A DNA stretch of 32,634 bases from an uncultured Roseburia sp. GTDB taxonomy: Bacteria > Bacillota > Clostridia > Lachnospirales > Lachnospiraceae. Where the stretch lies: NCBI GenBank assembly GCA_934358955.1, contig CAKRLC010000021.1, positions 1 to 32,634 on the forward strand, in the 5' to 3' direction. Of this stretch, positions 24,237 to 32,500 are shown in pieces (the first letter of the stretch is position 1; every line of letters begins with the position of its first letter). A program made the translations under genes and the position numbers. A model generated the notes under the pieces. The model worked only from the letters and a program-made list of their open reading frames with translations, had not been told where the DNA came from and searched no databases.

Positions 24237-25271
24237 ATGAACGGGAATAAAGGCAACTATCTTTTTTTGTGGGAACCGGTTTCAGAAAACGAGGCGCGGA
24301 TCCTGCGCGTGTTTGCTGAGAGTGGTGAGATCATCATTCCAGAACAGCTTAATGGAAAAAAAGTAACAGAAGCAGGAAATTATTGCTTCTCAAGGGCAAG
24401 ATATCCGAAAATGGGTATATTGTATACAAAATGGAACAATGGATTAGAGGAGACAGGGAAAATCGAGGAACTGACTGATTGCAGGGACTGGCTCCATGAA
24501 GCAGCAGAATCCTATGTAAAAGGTGTTACATTCCCGGATACAGTAAAAAGGATCGGAGCCTGTGCTTTTTATAATTGTACGAAGATGGAACAATTATCGG
24601 TTGGCATGCAATTAGAAGAAATCGGAAGTGATGCCTTCATGAATTGTCTTCAGTTTCATCATCTGTATCTGCGCTGCGATGCCGGAAGGGCTTCCGGTTT
24701 AAAACAGCTTTTGGCACAGATAAAATGGAATGTCGAAGTCGTATTTGGAAAGAACAAACCGGAAGCGGATGCCGTTATCTTTTTCCCGGAATATTATGAG
24801 GGATATGATGAGATCGGTCCGGCACATATTTTTGAACTGAACCTTACCGGGGAAGGATTCCGGGCAAGGCAGTGCTTTAAGGACGGCGTGCTGCAACTGC
24901 CCCAATACGATGAGATTTTTCCACAGGCATGCATTGAGGAGACAAAAGACGTACTGATTCCGATGGCCTGGGACAGAATCTTATGGGATAAGGACCTGAC
25001 CGAAAATGCAGAAAATATCTATACGGATTATCTGAAAGAACAGGCCTGGGAACTGTTTCTGGATCTGATAAAAAAACGGGATTTACAGCAAATGGAGCTT
25101 TTTTTGAAAAAAGGCTTTGGAACAGCGAAACTTGTGGAAGAGGCGATCGCTGTCACATCCGGACAGGAGTGGGCAGAAGGAACGGCCAGTCTTCTTGGCT
25201 GGAAAAGAGAGTTTTTTGCTCCAAAGCAGGAACAGAAGGTTTCTGACAGGTATTCGTTTGATGATTTTTAA
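24237..25271 (+). CDS. Cytoplasmic protein with BspA-type leucine-rich repeat units
   Basis: A 344-aa protein without signal peptide or transmembrane segment. Residues about 30-145 contain LRR_5 (BspA-like) units: EIIIPEQLNGKKVTEAGNYCF, then VKGVTFPDTVKRIGACAFYNC and LSVGMQLEEIGSDAFMNC. The C-terminal 200 residues are not recognised; they include an acidic helical part (AWELFLDLIKKRDLQQMELFLKKGF) resembling a single ankyrin-like or helical repeat. AAGGA lies 6 nt before the ATG. The VWA-like gene starts 33 nt after its stop and the MoxR-type ATPase gene follows. Being intracellular and LRR-bearing, it may supply target recognition for that pair; this is inference. No function can be named. 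Confidence 0.8.
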   Translation: MNGNKGNYLFLWEPVSENEARILRVFAESGEIIIPEQLNGKKVTEAGNYCFSRARYPKMGILYTKWNNGLEETGKIEELTDCRDWLHEAAESYVKGVTFPDTVKRIGACAFYNCTKMEQLSVGMQLEEIGSDAFMNCLQFHHLYLRCDAGRASGLKQLLAQIKWNVEVVFGKNKPEADAVIFFPEYYEGYDEIGPAHIFELNLTGEGFRARQCFKDGVLQLPQYDEIFPQACIEETKDVLIPMAWDRILWDKDLTENAENIYTDYLKEQAWELFLDLIKKRDLQQMELFLKKGFGTAKLVEEAIAVTSGQEWAEGTASLLGWKREFFAPKQEQKVSDRYSFDDF

Positions 25272-25304
25272 AAACCAGTTATTAGGATTGGAGGAAAAAC
25301 AAAA

Positions 25305-26633
25305 ATGGAACAATTCCAGAGCCGACATGTGCAGACGCAGGAAGAATGGGAAATTTCAATGTGTCATAAGGTGCTGGATTTTATAAAAGAGGAACTGTAT
25401 CTGGATCTGAGATTTTTAAAGGCAGCGTTCGGAGCGCTGACAGTAAGGCCGGATGCTTCCGTATCTGCCTTTGCAACCGATGGACAGTTTCTGTCGTTTT
25501 CAAGTGAACAGATATTACGTGTCTTTAAAAATAACCCACGTTATCTGGAACGTGCATATTTGCACAGTGTGCTGCATTGTATTTTCGGGCATCTGTGGAT
25601 CGGCGGCAAGAGGGATCGGACGCAGTGGAACCTTGCCTGTGATATTGCAGTGGAGTATACGATTGACAGGATGAATAAGCCGTGCACCAAAAGGATTTTA
25701 AGCTGGATCCGCCAGAAAACGTATCAGGAGCTTGAATCAGAAAAAAATGGTATTTCTGCGGCGATCATTTACCGGTACCTGTATGGAAAAAAGCCGGAAG
25801 AGCTTGTGGCGCTCCAGAAGGAATTTTATACAGATGACCATAGATACTGGCCTGTAGAAGAAGAAAAGCAGGCTGCACGGGAATCTGTCGGAAAGCAGTG
25901 GGATAAAATCGCAAGACAGACAAAAATGGAGCAGGAAATGCGTGGAGATGAAACAGAAGACGGAGAAGAAGTTCTGGCAGCGCAGCTTCGTGCAGAAAAG
26001 AGCCGGCGCAGTTATACGGACTTTTTGAAAAAGTTTTCTGTTTTGAGGGAAGAAATGCACGCAGATCCGGATGAATTTGACTTAAATTATTATTCTTACG
26101 GACTGCGGTTGTATAAAAATATGCCGCTGATCGAGCCGTTAGAGAGCCGTGAAGTGCGAAAAATCCAGGAATTTGTGATTGTTGTAGACACAAGTTACTC
26201 TACAAGCGGAGATCTGATCAAAAACTTTCTGAAGGAGACGTATACGATTTTGTCCCAGAAAAACAGTTTTTTTGAGCGGAGCAAAATCAGGATCATTCAA
26301 TGTGATAATCAGGTGCAGATGGATGAAGAAGTAACGAACGAACAGGAGTTAAAGCAGCTTTTGAACCGCTTTACCGTGGTAGGAGGCGGCGGAACGGATT
26401 TCAGACCGGCATTTTCCTATGTCAACCATCTTGTGGAAGAGGGGGCTTTTCGAAATCTTTGCGGATTGCTTTATTTCACAGATGGAAAAGGAATTTATCC
26501 GAAAAAAAGACCGGAATACAAGACAGCATTTTTATTCTTAGAGGATTATGATGAGGCGGCAGTACCACCATGGGCAATCCGCTTGCGACTCGAGGAAGAA
26601 GAATTTTTGGATGAAAAAAGGAGCATAAAATGA
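25305..26633 (+). CDS. VWA-like protein with putative metallopeptidase-type N-terminal domain
   Basis: A 442-aa cytoplasmic protein of the DUF2201 type. The N-terminal domain has YLHSVLHCIFGHLW (His87, His91, His96) followed by WNLACDIAVEYTID, matching the putative-metallopeptidase pattern. The HExxH glutamate is Ser88 here, so peptidase activity is doubtful. A charged linker (about 170-235) leads to a VWA-like domain with an apparently complete MIDAS: Asp295, Ser297 and Ser299 in DTSYS, Thr364 in GGGGTDF, Asp393 in FTDG. GGAGG precedes the ATG, and its stop overlaps the next start (ATGA). VWA proteins paired with MoxR-type AAA+ ATPases usually act as adaptors in protein remodelling or metal insertion. 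That is the best guess for this pair. Confidence 0.88.
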   Translation: MEQFQSRHVQTQEEWEISMCHKVLDFIKEELYLDLRFLKAAFGALTVRPDASVSAFATDGQFLSFSSEQILRVFKNNPRYLERAYLHSVLHCIFGHLWIGGKRDRTQWNLACDIAVEYTIDRMNKPCTKRILSWIRQKTYQELESEKNGISAAIIYRYLYGKKPEELVALQKEFYTDDHRYWPVEEEKQAARESVGKQWDKIARQTKMEQEMRGDETEDGEEVLAAQLRAEKSRRSYTDFLKKFSVLREEMHADPDEFDLNYYSYGLRLYKNMPLIEPLESREVRKIQEFVIVVDTSYSTSGDLIKNFLKETYTILSQKNSFFERSKIRIIQCDNQVQMDEEVTNEQELKQLLNRFTVVGGGGTDFRPAFSYVNHLVEEGAFRNLCGLLYFTDGKGIYPKKRPEYKTAFLFLEDYDEAAVPPWAIRLRLEEEEFLDEKRSIK

Positions 26634-28144
26634 ACATCAAGCAGGCAAAAGAAGAGATAAAACATACCGTTTTGGCATATCTGAGCAAGGACAGCTATGG
26701 AGCATACAAAATCCCGGCAATCAGACAGCGGCCAATGCTTCTGATCGGACCTCCGGGAATTGGGAAAACACAGATCATGGAGCAGATCTCCATGGAATGT
26801 GGGATCGGTCTGGTTGCTTATACGATCACACACCATACAAGACAGAGTGCGGTAGGCCTTCCGTTTATTAAAGAAGAGGTTTTCGACGGAGAAAAGAAAC
26901 AGGTAACGGAATATACAATGAGCGAGATCATTGCAAGTGTTTATCAGGAAATGGAGCGAAGCGGAAGAAGAGAAGGTATTCTTTTTATCGACGAGATCAA
27001 TTGTGTATCGGAGACACTTGCGCCGACCATGCTGCAGTTTTTACAATGCAAAACATTTGGAAATCAGGCAGTTCCGGAAGGATGGATCATAGTAGCAGCG
27101 GGTAACCCACCGGAATATAATAAATCAGTCAGGGATTTTGACATGGTAACGTTAGACCGCGTACGCTGCATGAATATAGAGGCAGATCGGAAAGTATGGC
27201 GTGAATACGCAAGAGAAAGACATGTAAATCCTGCTATTTTAAGTTATTTAGAATTGCGTCCAAATAATTTTTATCGTGTGGAGACAGATGTGGATGGACT
27301 TTCTTTTGTCACTGCAAGAGGTTGGGAAGACTTAAGTAATCTGATGGATGTATATGAGGAACTGGGGCTTCCACTTAGTGAGGAGGTTATTCATGAATTC
27401 CTTCATCACAAGGACGTGGCAGAGGATGTGGCTGCGTATTTTGATCTTTATAAGAAGTATCAGGATGACTATGGAATTGAAGAAATCTTACATGGAAGAG
27501 TAAAATCTTCCGTCTATGCACGGATTTATGAGGCAGCTTTTGATGAGCGATTAAGTGTTGTAAATCTTCTCCTGAGTGGCCTTACGAATGTATTTTTTGA
27601 GATACAGAATGAAAAGCAGATTACAGACAGCTGGTATGGATTTTTGAAAAATTACCGTATGGCATTAAAAAATACAGACATCAGTCAGAACATTTTTGAA
27701 CAGCTTCTGGAAGAAAAAGAGCAGCAGGATGAATGGAATGAAAAGAATCATTTTGTGTCGAAACAGGAAAGTAACCGGGAAAAAGAGTTGAATTGCAGAT
27801 TGCGTCAGCAGGCGAGGGAGTGGAAGAAAAAGGATGCTATTAATATAGAAGAAACAGCACTTTTCGAGCAGGCCAGACAGCCATTTGAAAAACAATGTGA
27901 AAAACTGGAAAGCCTTGAAAATAGCGGCATTGCGGCGTTGAATCATGCATTTGATTTTATGGAACATGCATTTGAGAATGGTTCGGAAATGGTGGTGTTC
28001 GTCACAGAACTTACAGTTACGCCGGAAATTGCAGTCTTTTTAAGTGAGCATGAGTGCGAATACTATGAGCGCTATAAGAAGCAGCTTTTAATCGGCACAA
28101 AACGATCCGAGCTGTTAAATGAACTGGACCGAGATGGGGTATAA
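26630..28144 (+). CDS. MoxR-type AAA+ ATPase
   Basis: A 504-aa ATPase, ATG overlapping the previous stop, with AAGGAG upstream. Walker A is GPPGIGKT (40-47), Walker B ILFIDEIN (Asp121, Glu122), sensor 1 AAGNPPEYN and an arginine-finger candidate in TLDRVRC. VTARGWEDLSNLM marks the small C-terminal AAA subdomain (sensor 2 Arg). The family is AAA_5/MoxR. Beyond about residue 345 there is a long charged, coiled-coil-like extension (KEQQDEWNEKNHF...) ending in a domain I do not recognise; it is longer than most MoxR proteins. Its partner is the VWA-like protein upstream. A remodelling machine acting on an unknown client is likely. Confidence 0.9.
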   Translation: MNIKQAKEEIKHTVLAYLSKDSYGAYKIPAIRQRPMLLIGPPGIGKTQIMEQISMECGIGLVAYTITHHTRQSAVGLPFIKEEVFDGEKKQVTEYTMSEIIASVYQEMERSGRREGILFIDEINCVSETLAPTMLQFLQCKTFGNQAVPEGWIIVAAGNPPEYNKSVRDFDMVTLDRVRCMNIEADRKVWREYARERHVNPAILSYLELRPNNFYRVETDVDGLSFVTARGWEDLSNLMDVYEELGLPLSEEVIHEFLHHKDVAEDVAAYFDLYKKYQDDYGIEEILHGRVKSSVYARIYEAAFDERLSVVNLLLSGLTNVFFEIQNEKQITDSWYGFLKNYRMALKNTDISQNIFEQLLEEKEQQDEWNEKNHFVSKQESNREKELNCRLRQQAREWKKKDAINIEETALFEQARQPFEKQCEKLESLENSGIAALNHAFDFMEHAFENGSEMVVFVTELTVTPEIAVFLSEHECEYYERYKKQLLIGTKRSELLNELDRDGV

Positions 28145-28372
28145 AATTCCCATTAGAGAAATAAAAACAAGTGACAGCGTATTTTTGAATGAAAATTAGT
28201 GAAAAATAGACAAAAATAACTTAAAAACAGTATTTTTGTTGTTGAAAATAATTTAATTCACTTTATCGGGAAAAAGTTATAACTGACTTGTTAGTAGATT
28301 ATTTACAAAAAGAGGGAACAGAAACTGTTCAATACGAAGAAAAAATAGCATATCTCGTCTGGAATAAAAAAT

Positions 28373-28450
28373 TTGACTTTTGGAAAGAATTGAGTATTAT
28401 AAGAATTCGTAATACGGCGGCAGATAAATTTTACTAAGTTTATCTGTCGC
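28373..28450 (+). promoter_or_regulatory. Promoter and leader hairpin of the cell wall hydrolase gene
   Basis: TTGACT (28373-28378), 16-nt spacer, TATTAT (28395-28400). The leader then forms a 12-bp hairpin: GCGGCAGATAAA (28417-28428) with TTTATCTGTCGC (28439-28450; one G-T pair), loop of 10 nt. No T-run follows, so it may affect RNA stability or translation. The rest of 28145-28372 is AT-rich; I see no terminator of the MoxR operon and no convincing gene. Confidence 0.5.
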
Positions 28451-28489
28451 TTTCGTATGTAATGTATCATTCTTGAGGAAAGGAGAAAA

Positions 28490-29275
28490 ATGAGAAAGAA
28501 AATATTGGACGCGGCGATCCTTACAGGTTTCTGTGTTGGTTTATCCGTTACGTCCAACATTCAGGAAAATGTTGTGTATACAGCATATGTTGCGGAGGTT
28601 GAAACGGAAAAGGAGGAAGAAACTCCAGCGTTGGAAGAGTCCGAAACAAAGCCGGAGCAGAAGCAGGAAGAGAAGCTGATGCCTGGCGCAGGTGTTGCAT
28701 TGGCAATTTCCGCAAATTCATTTACGACAGAATCAGATGAAGAAACAGGTATTGAAAAGAAAGATGTTACACTGGTAACATCATCAGGTGATTCAACAGG
28801 TGAGTTAGAATTAGAAGAAGCGAACAGTGAAGAAGTTGAAACAGGTACAGAATTAAATGAAGACAGTCAGCTGGAAGAATCTTTAGAAGATTCAGACGAG
28901 GCGGTATACAGTAACCGCTGGGAAATCAGTCTGACAGAGGAAGAGATCGATTTGCTGGCCAAAATCGTGTGGCTGGAAGCAAACGGCGAACCTGTCGAGG
29001 GGCAGGAAGCGGTTGTCGAAGTTGTATTTAACAGAATGGCATCCGATTTGTATCCAAATACATTATACGATGTGCTGAGTCAGAACAAGCCGGTTCAGTT
29101 TGCGTCCTGGAAAAGAAGGGATAAGGCACAACCTACAGAGAAAGAATACGATTCGATTTATAATGTATTAAATGGAAATACAGACCTATTAAGAAATGAT
29201 ACAATGAATTTTTCAACTTATCCATTGACATCGCATCTTGATGTAAAAATTTGCTGCCATTATTTCTGCTATTAA
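28490..29275 (+). CDS. Secreted cell wall hydrolase, SleB/CwlJ family (Hydrolase_2)
   Basis: A 261-aa protein with a short hydrophobic N-terminal segment (about 6-25) that could be a signal peptide or anchor. A long Glu/Thr/Ser-rich acidic linker (about 35-140) follows, then a Hydrolase_2 domain to the C-terminus. The domain shows LTEEEIDLLAKIVWLEANGEP with the family's catalytic-type Glu, AVVEVVFNRMASDLYPNTLYDVL, QFASW and the terminal HYFCY. SleB/CwlJ proteins cut peptidoglycan (spore cortex in Bacillus); in clostridia related secreted copies act in wall remodelling or germination. AAAGGAG precedes the ATG. Single-gene unit with strong terminator. The acidic linker may reach through the wall. 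Confidence 0.9.
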   Translation: MRKKILDAAILTGFCVGLSVTSNIQENVVYTAYVAEVETEKEEETPALEESETKPEQKQEEKLMPGAGVALAISANSFTTESDEETGIEKKDVTLVTSSGDSTGELELEEANSEEVETGTELNEDSQLEESLEDSDEAVYSNRWEISLTEEEIDLLAKIVWLEANGEPVEGQEAVVEVVFNRMASDLYPNTLYDVLSQNKPVQFASWKRRDKAQPTEKEYDSIYNVLNGNTDLLRNDTMNFSTYPLTSHLDVKICCHYFCY

Positions 29276-29294
29276 GACAGAGGAGGCAGAATAG

Positions 29295-29325
29295 AAAAAA
29301 GAGTCCTTTTTAAGGGCTCTTTTTT
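29295..29325 (+). terminator. Terminator after the cell wall hydrolase gene
   Basis: AAAAAAGAGTCC (29295-29306) pairs with GGGCTCTTTTTT (29314-29325; one T-G pair) around a 7-nt loop, followed by more T. The poly-A arm lets it work in both directions. Confidence 0.93.
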
Positions 29326-29340
29326 CTTTTCTGGATGTTC

Positions 29341-29483
29341 GTTATTGTTCACTCAGCAGTAAAACACTAGCTGTTTTGCTGCGTAAGAAAGTGATTTAAG
29401 AGTGAGCAGACTCCTTTTGCGAAGCAAAAACTTAAAATGAGTCTGCGAATCGTTACTGGAACAAGGTACGAGTGAACAGTAAC
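29341..29483. repeat. 143-bp inverted-repeat element, copy 2
   Basis: Same length, ends and internal hairpins as 20359-20501, with three substitutions (140 of 143 identical). One of them, C to T in the left end, only turns a G-C pair into a G-T pair, so the fold is kept. GGATGTT before it and GGATATT after it may be an imperfect target duplication. It sits directly after a terminator, as the 22488 element does. Confidence 0.9.
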
Positions 29484-29518
29484 GGATATTAAGACGCACG
29501 GATTACAGGAACTGGGGT

Positions 29519-29548
29519 TTGTGAAAACAGAGGCTGGTATGGTATAAT
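29519..29548 (+). promoter_or_regulatory. Extended -10 promoter of the GTPase-NYN gene leader
   Basis: TTGTGA (29519-29524), 18-nt spacer, then TGGTATAAT, an extended -10 with perfect TATAAT at 29543-29548. Transcription from here would include about 250 nt of leader before the gene at 29805. Confidence 0.6.
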
Positions 29549-29552
29549 AAAG

Positions 29553-29767
29553 ACTGCCGAGCGAAGCGAGTGTAGATAGCGATCATGAAGCTTTGCTTCA
29601 TGATATAATGTGCGTAAGCAATGAGCAGTGCCAATCGAGAATATGCAGACCGAACATGCTTGCATGGTGAGGTCTGTATATATCGAGAGTGATAGGGCGA
29701 ATGCCCGTCAGCCAGAAAAATCTCTGATTTTTCTGGCATGCACTGCGGACTAAAACTCATGATATAA
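29553..29767 (+). ncRNA. Hairpin-rich structured leader of unknown class
   Basis: Four consecutive hairpins can be drawn. ATCATGAAGC-TTT-GCTTCATGAT (29582-29604) is perfect. ATATGCAGACC (29641-29651) pairs with GGTCTGTATAT (29671-29681) and encloses CATGC-TT-GCATG. GGGC-GAAT-GCCC lies at 29695-29706. GCCAGAAAAATC-TCT-GATTTTTCTGGC (29711-29737) is perfect. None is followed by a T-run. It may be a repeat element typical of this group of genomes or a regulatory leader for the GTPase-NYN gene. I do not recognise a known riboswitch. Confidence 0.5.
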
Positions 29768-29804
29768 ATTGTTGAAATGATAAGAAGACAGGAACGAAGA
29801 TACA

Positions 29805-32450
29805 ATGAAGAGAATTATTACAGGAATTCTGGCGCATGTAGATGCCGGAAAGACAACGTTGTCGGAAGGACTTTTATATACAGGCGGAGCGATCCGGCGG
29901 ATGGGACGTGTGGACAATCAGGATGCCTTTTTGGATACGGATCAGCTGGAAAAGACGCGGGGAATTACTATTTTTTCAAAGCAGGCAGAACTGGAGTATG
30001 GTGACATGGCGATCACACTTTTAGATACACCGGGGCATGTTGATTTTTCTGCGGAGATGGAACGGACACTGCAGGTGTTAGATTATGCGATTTTAGTCGT
30101 CAGCGCATCCGATGGCGTGCAGGGACACACACAGACACTCTGGAGGCTTCTTGCACGTTACGGAATCCCGGTATTTCTCTTTGTCAATAAGATGGATCAG
30201 CCAGGCGCAGAGAAAGAGAAGCTGCTTAAAGATTTGAAAAAGCATCTGTCAGGAGGCTGTATTGATTTTTCCGAGGCAAAGGGGGAAGCTTTCTGGGAAG
30301 ATGTTGCAGTAGAAGATGAAGCTGTGATGGAAACGTATCTGGAAGAGGGCGAGATCGCAGAAGAGACCATCTGTGAAATGATCGCGGAGAGAAAGATATT
30401 TCCATGCTATTTTGGGTCTGCTTTAAAGATGCAGGGAATTGATGCATTTCTCGAAGGCTATGACCGGTATACGCTTTTGCCGGAGTATCCGGAAGAATTT
30501 GGAATGAAGGCATTTAAAATCGTAAGGGATGAAGCAGGCAACCGGTTGACTTATGTGAAGGTGACCGGTGGAAGCTTAAAGGTTAAAATGCCGTTGACAG
30601 TGGAATCACACAAAAACGGAGAGACAGAGGTATGGGAAGAAAAAGTAAATCAGATCCGTATTTATTCCGGGAATAAATATGTAACACAGACAGAAGTCCC
30701 GGCAGGTACCGTCTGCGCACTCACAGGTCTGGAGCATACGTATCCGGGAGAAGGCTTTGGAATCGAAGCAGAATCGGATATGCCGTTATTAGAGCCGGTA
30801 TTGACGTATCAGGTGATCCTTCCGGACGGTGTGGATGCAGCAGCCTTCTTGCCAAAGCTGCGTGAATTAGAGGAGGAAGAACCGGAGCTTCATATTGTGT
30901 GGAATGAAAAGCTGCAGGAGATACAGGCTCAGATCATGGGGGAAGTTCAGACGGAGATTTTAAAGAGCCTGATCGCACAGAGATATGGTGTAGAAGTAAC
31001 ATTTGGAGCCGGAAAGATTGTATATAAGGAAACAATTGCCAGTACAGTAGAAGGAGTCGGGCATTTTGAACCGCTTCGTCATTATGCGGAGGTGCATTTA
31101 CTGATCGAACCGAATGTACATGGAAGTGGTGTGGAAGTAGGCACAGACTGCAGTGAAGATCTTTTGGACAAAAACTGGCAGAGACTGATCCTGACACATT
31201 TGCAGGAGAGGGAACATCTGGGGATATTGACCGGTTCGGTGCTCACAGATGTAAAGATCACTGTGATCGGTGGACGGGCACATACGAAGCATACGGAAGG
31301 CGGTGATTTCAGACAGGCAACTTACCGTGCCGTACGGCAGGGTCTGATGCAGGCGGAATCAGTTCTTTTGGAGCCTTATTATGAATTTGTGCTGGAAGTT
31401 CCACAGGATGCAGTCGGCAGGGCAATGACCGATATGGAAAAGATGCATGGTAAATTTGACGGACCTTATCAGGAAGGGGAGCTGTTTGTTTTACATGGGA
31501 TCGCTCCGGTTGCCTGCATAGGAAATTATCAAAAAGACGTGATCGCCTATACAAGAGGACATGGAAAGGTGGCGCTCAGCCTGGCGGGATATTATCCATG
31601 CCATAATCCGGAACAGGTGATCCGTGAGACTGGTTATGATCCGGAGCTGGATTTTCGGAATCCACCGGATTCAGTATTTTGTGCACATGGAGCAGGGTTT
31701 GTTGTGCCATGGTATGAAGTTCCGGATTACATGCATGTGGAAGGACGGCTTTTGCAGAAAAAAGAAGAAGAAACAGAACAGCCGGCAACTGGAAAATGGA
31801 AAAACTATGACCCGGATCACTGGATCGATCAGGAAGAGATCGATGCAATCCTTGCGAGGACTTATCAGGCAAACAAGCATGACAAAGGAACCACTAAAAA
31901 ATGGAAACCATCCAGGAAAATCACAGCACAGGCTGCAACAGGACCGGTGTCCTATGTGAAGACTGTACCGAAGGAAAAATATTTGCTTGTAGATGGATAT
32001 AATATTATTTTTGCATGGGAGCGGTTAAATGCACTTGCTGCAGATAATATTGATGGAGCCAGAGGAGCACTTTTGGATATCCTGAGCAATTATCAGGGAA
32101 TCCGTAAGTGCCAGCTGATGGTTGTTTTTGATGCGTACCGGGTAAAGGGGCATCCGACAGAGATATTTGATTATCATAATATCCGTGTCGTGTATACAAA
32201 GGAAGCAGAGACAGCTGATGCATTTATTGAAAAGTTTGCGCATGAAAATGGGAAAAAGTATGACGTTACAGTGGCAACATCAGACGGTCTGGAACAGATC
32301 ATTATCACAGGTCAGGGCTGCAGACTGTTTTCTGCGCGGGAATTTGAACGGGAAGTAGAGAGTGCCTGTGCGTCCATGCGGGAGAATATGGAATCGCTGC
32401 GTGATACTGCAAAGAACAGAACCATGGAAGAGGCATTGTCAAGGTTATAA
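29805..32450 (+). CDS. Tet(M)/EF-G-like translational GTPase fused to a YacP/Rae1-type NYN nuclease domain
   Basis: An 881-aa two-part protein; AGGAA lies 10 nt before the ATG. Residues 1 to about 640 match ribosomal-protection/EF-G GTPases throughout: G1 AHVDAGKTT (10-18), G2 TRGITIF, G3 DTPGHVDF, G4 NKMD (128-131), G5 GSALKMQGID, then domains II-V. Domain IV-like GSGVEVGTDCSEDLL and the RGHGKVALSLAGY end follow the Tet(M) pattern. After a charged linker (about 650-720) comes a NYN/YacP domain (about 725-860). It keeps three acidic residues of the fold: Asp730 in LVDGYNIIFAW, Asp805 in ETADAFIE, Asp827 in ATSDGLEQ. In Bacillus subtilis Rae1 (YacP) cuts mRNA in the ribosomal A site. The fusion should bring a nuclease to ribosomes. 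An rRNA methyltransferase gene follows. Tetracycline resistance is possible but not the favoured reading. Confidence 0.92.
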   Translation: MKRIITGILAHVDAGKTTLSEGLLYTGGAIRRMGRVDNQDAFLDTDQLEKTRGITIFSKQAELEYGDMAITLLDTPGHVDFSAEMERTLQVLDYAILVVSASDGVQGHTQTLWRLLARYGIPVFLFVNKMDQPGAEKEKLLKDLKKHLSGGCIDFSEAKGEAFWEDVAVEDEAVMETYLEEGEIAEETICEMIAERKIFPCYFGSALKMQGIDAFLEGYDRYTLLPEYPEEFGMKAFKIVRDEAGNRLTYVKVTGGSLKVKMPLTVESHKNGETEVWEEKVNQIRIYSGNKYVTQTEVPAGTVCALTGLEHTYPGEGFGIEAESDMPLLEPVLTYQVILPDGVDAAAFLPKLRELEEEEPELHIVWNEKLQEIQAQIMGEVQTEILKSLIAQRYGVEVTFGAGKIVYKETIASTVEGVGHFEPLRHYAEVHLLIEPNVHGSGVEVGTDCSEDLLDKNWQRLILTHLQEREHLGILTGSVLTDVKITVIGGRAHTKHTEGGDFRQATYRAVRQGLMQAESVLLEPYYEFVLEVPQDAVGRAMTDMEKMHGKFDGPYQEGELFVLHGIAPVACIGNYQKDVIAYTRGHGKVALSLAGYYPCHNPEQVIRETGYDPELDFRNPPDSVFCAHGAGFVVPWYEVPDYMHVEGRLLQKKEEETEQPATGKWKNYDPDHWIDQEEIDAILARTYQANKHDKGTTKKWKPSRKITAQAATGPVSYVKTVPKEKYLLVDGYNIIFAWERLNALAADNIDGARGALLDILSNYQGIRKCQLMVVFDAYRVKGHPTEIFDYHNIRVVYTKEAETADAFIEKFAHENGKKYDVTVATSDGLEQIIITGQGCRLFSAREFEREVESACASMRENMESLRDTAKNRTMEEALSRL

Positions 32451-32500
32451 GAAAGACTGCGAACGGCGAAAGAAAATATATTTGAGAAAGAGGAAAAGAA

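Noticed and set aside
28288..28437. Small protein of 49 aa from TTG 28288
   Set aside because: The translated sequence looks somewhat protein-like (LLVDYLQKEGTETVQ...), but there is no good ribosome binding site or ATG, and it overlaps the likely promoter and leader hairpin of the hydrolase gene. It could be a gene remnant.
29553..29767. CRISPR array or tRNA cluster in the hairpin-rich leader
   Set aside because: No regularly spaced direct repeats and no cloverleaf or CCA/TTCGA-type tRNA elements; the stems differ from each other.
29805..32450. A plain tetracycline-resistance gene, tet(M) type
   Set aside because: The GTPase part resembles Tet(M), but sequence identity to the functional Tet proteins looks low by eye and the NYN extension is not part of them. 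Resistance is not excluded but is not the best call.
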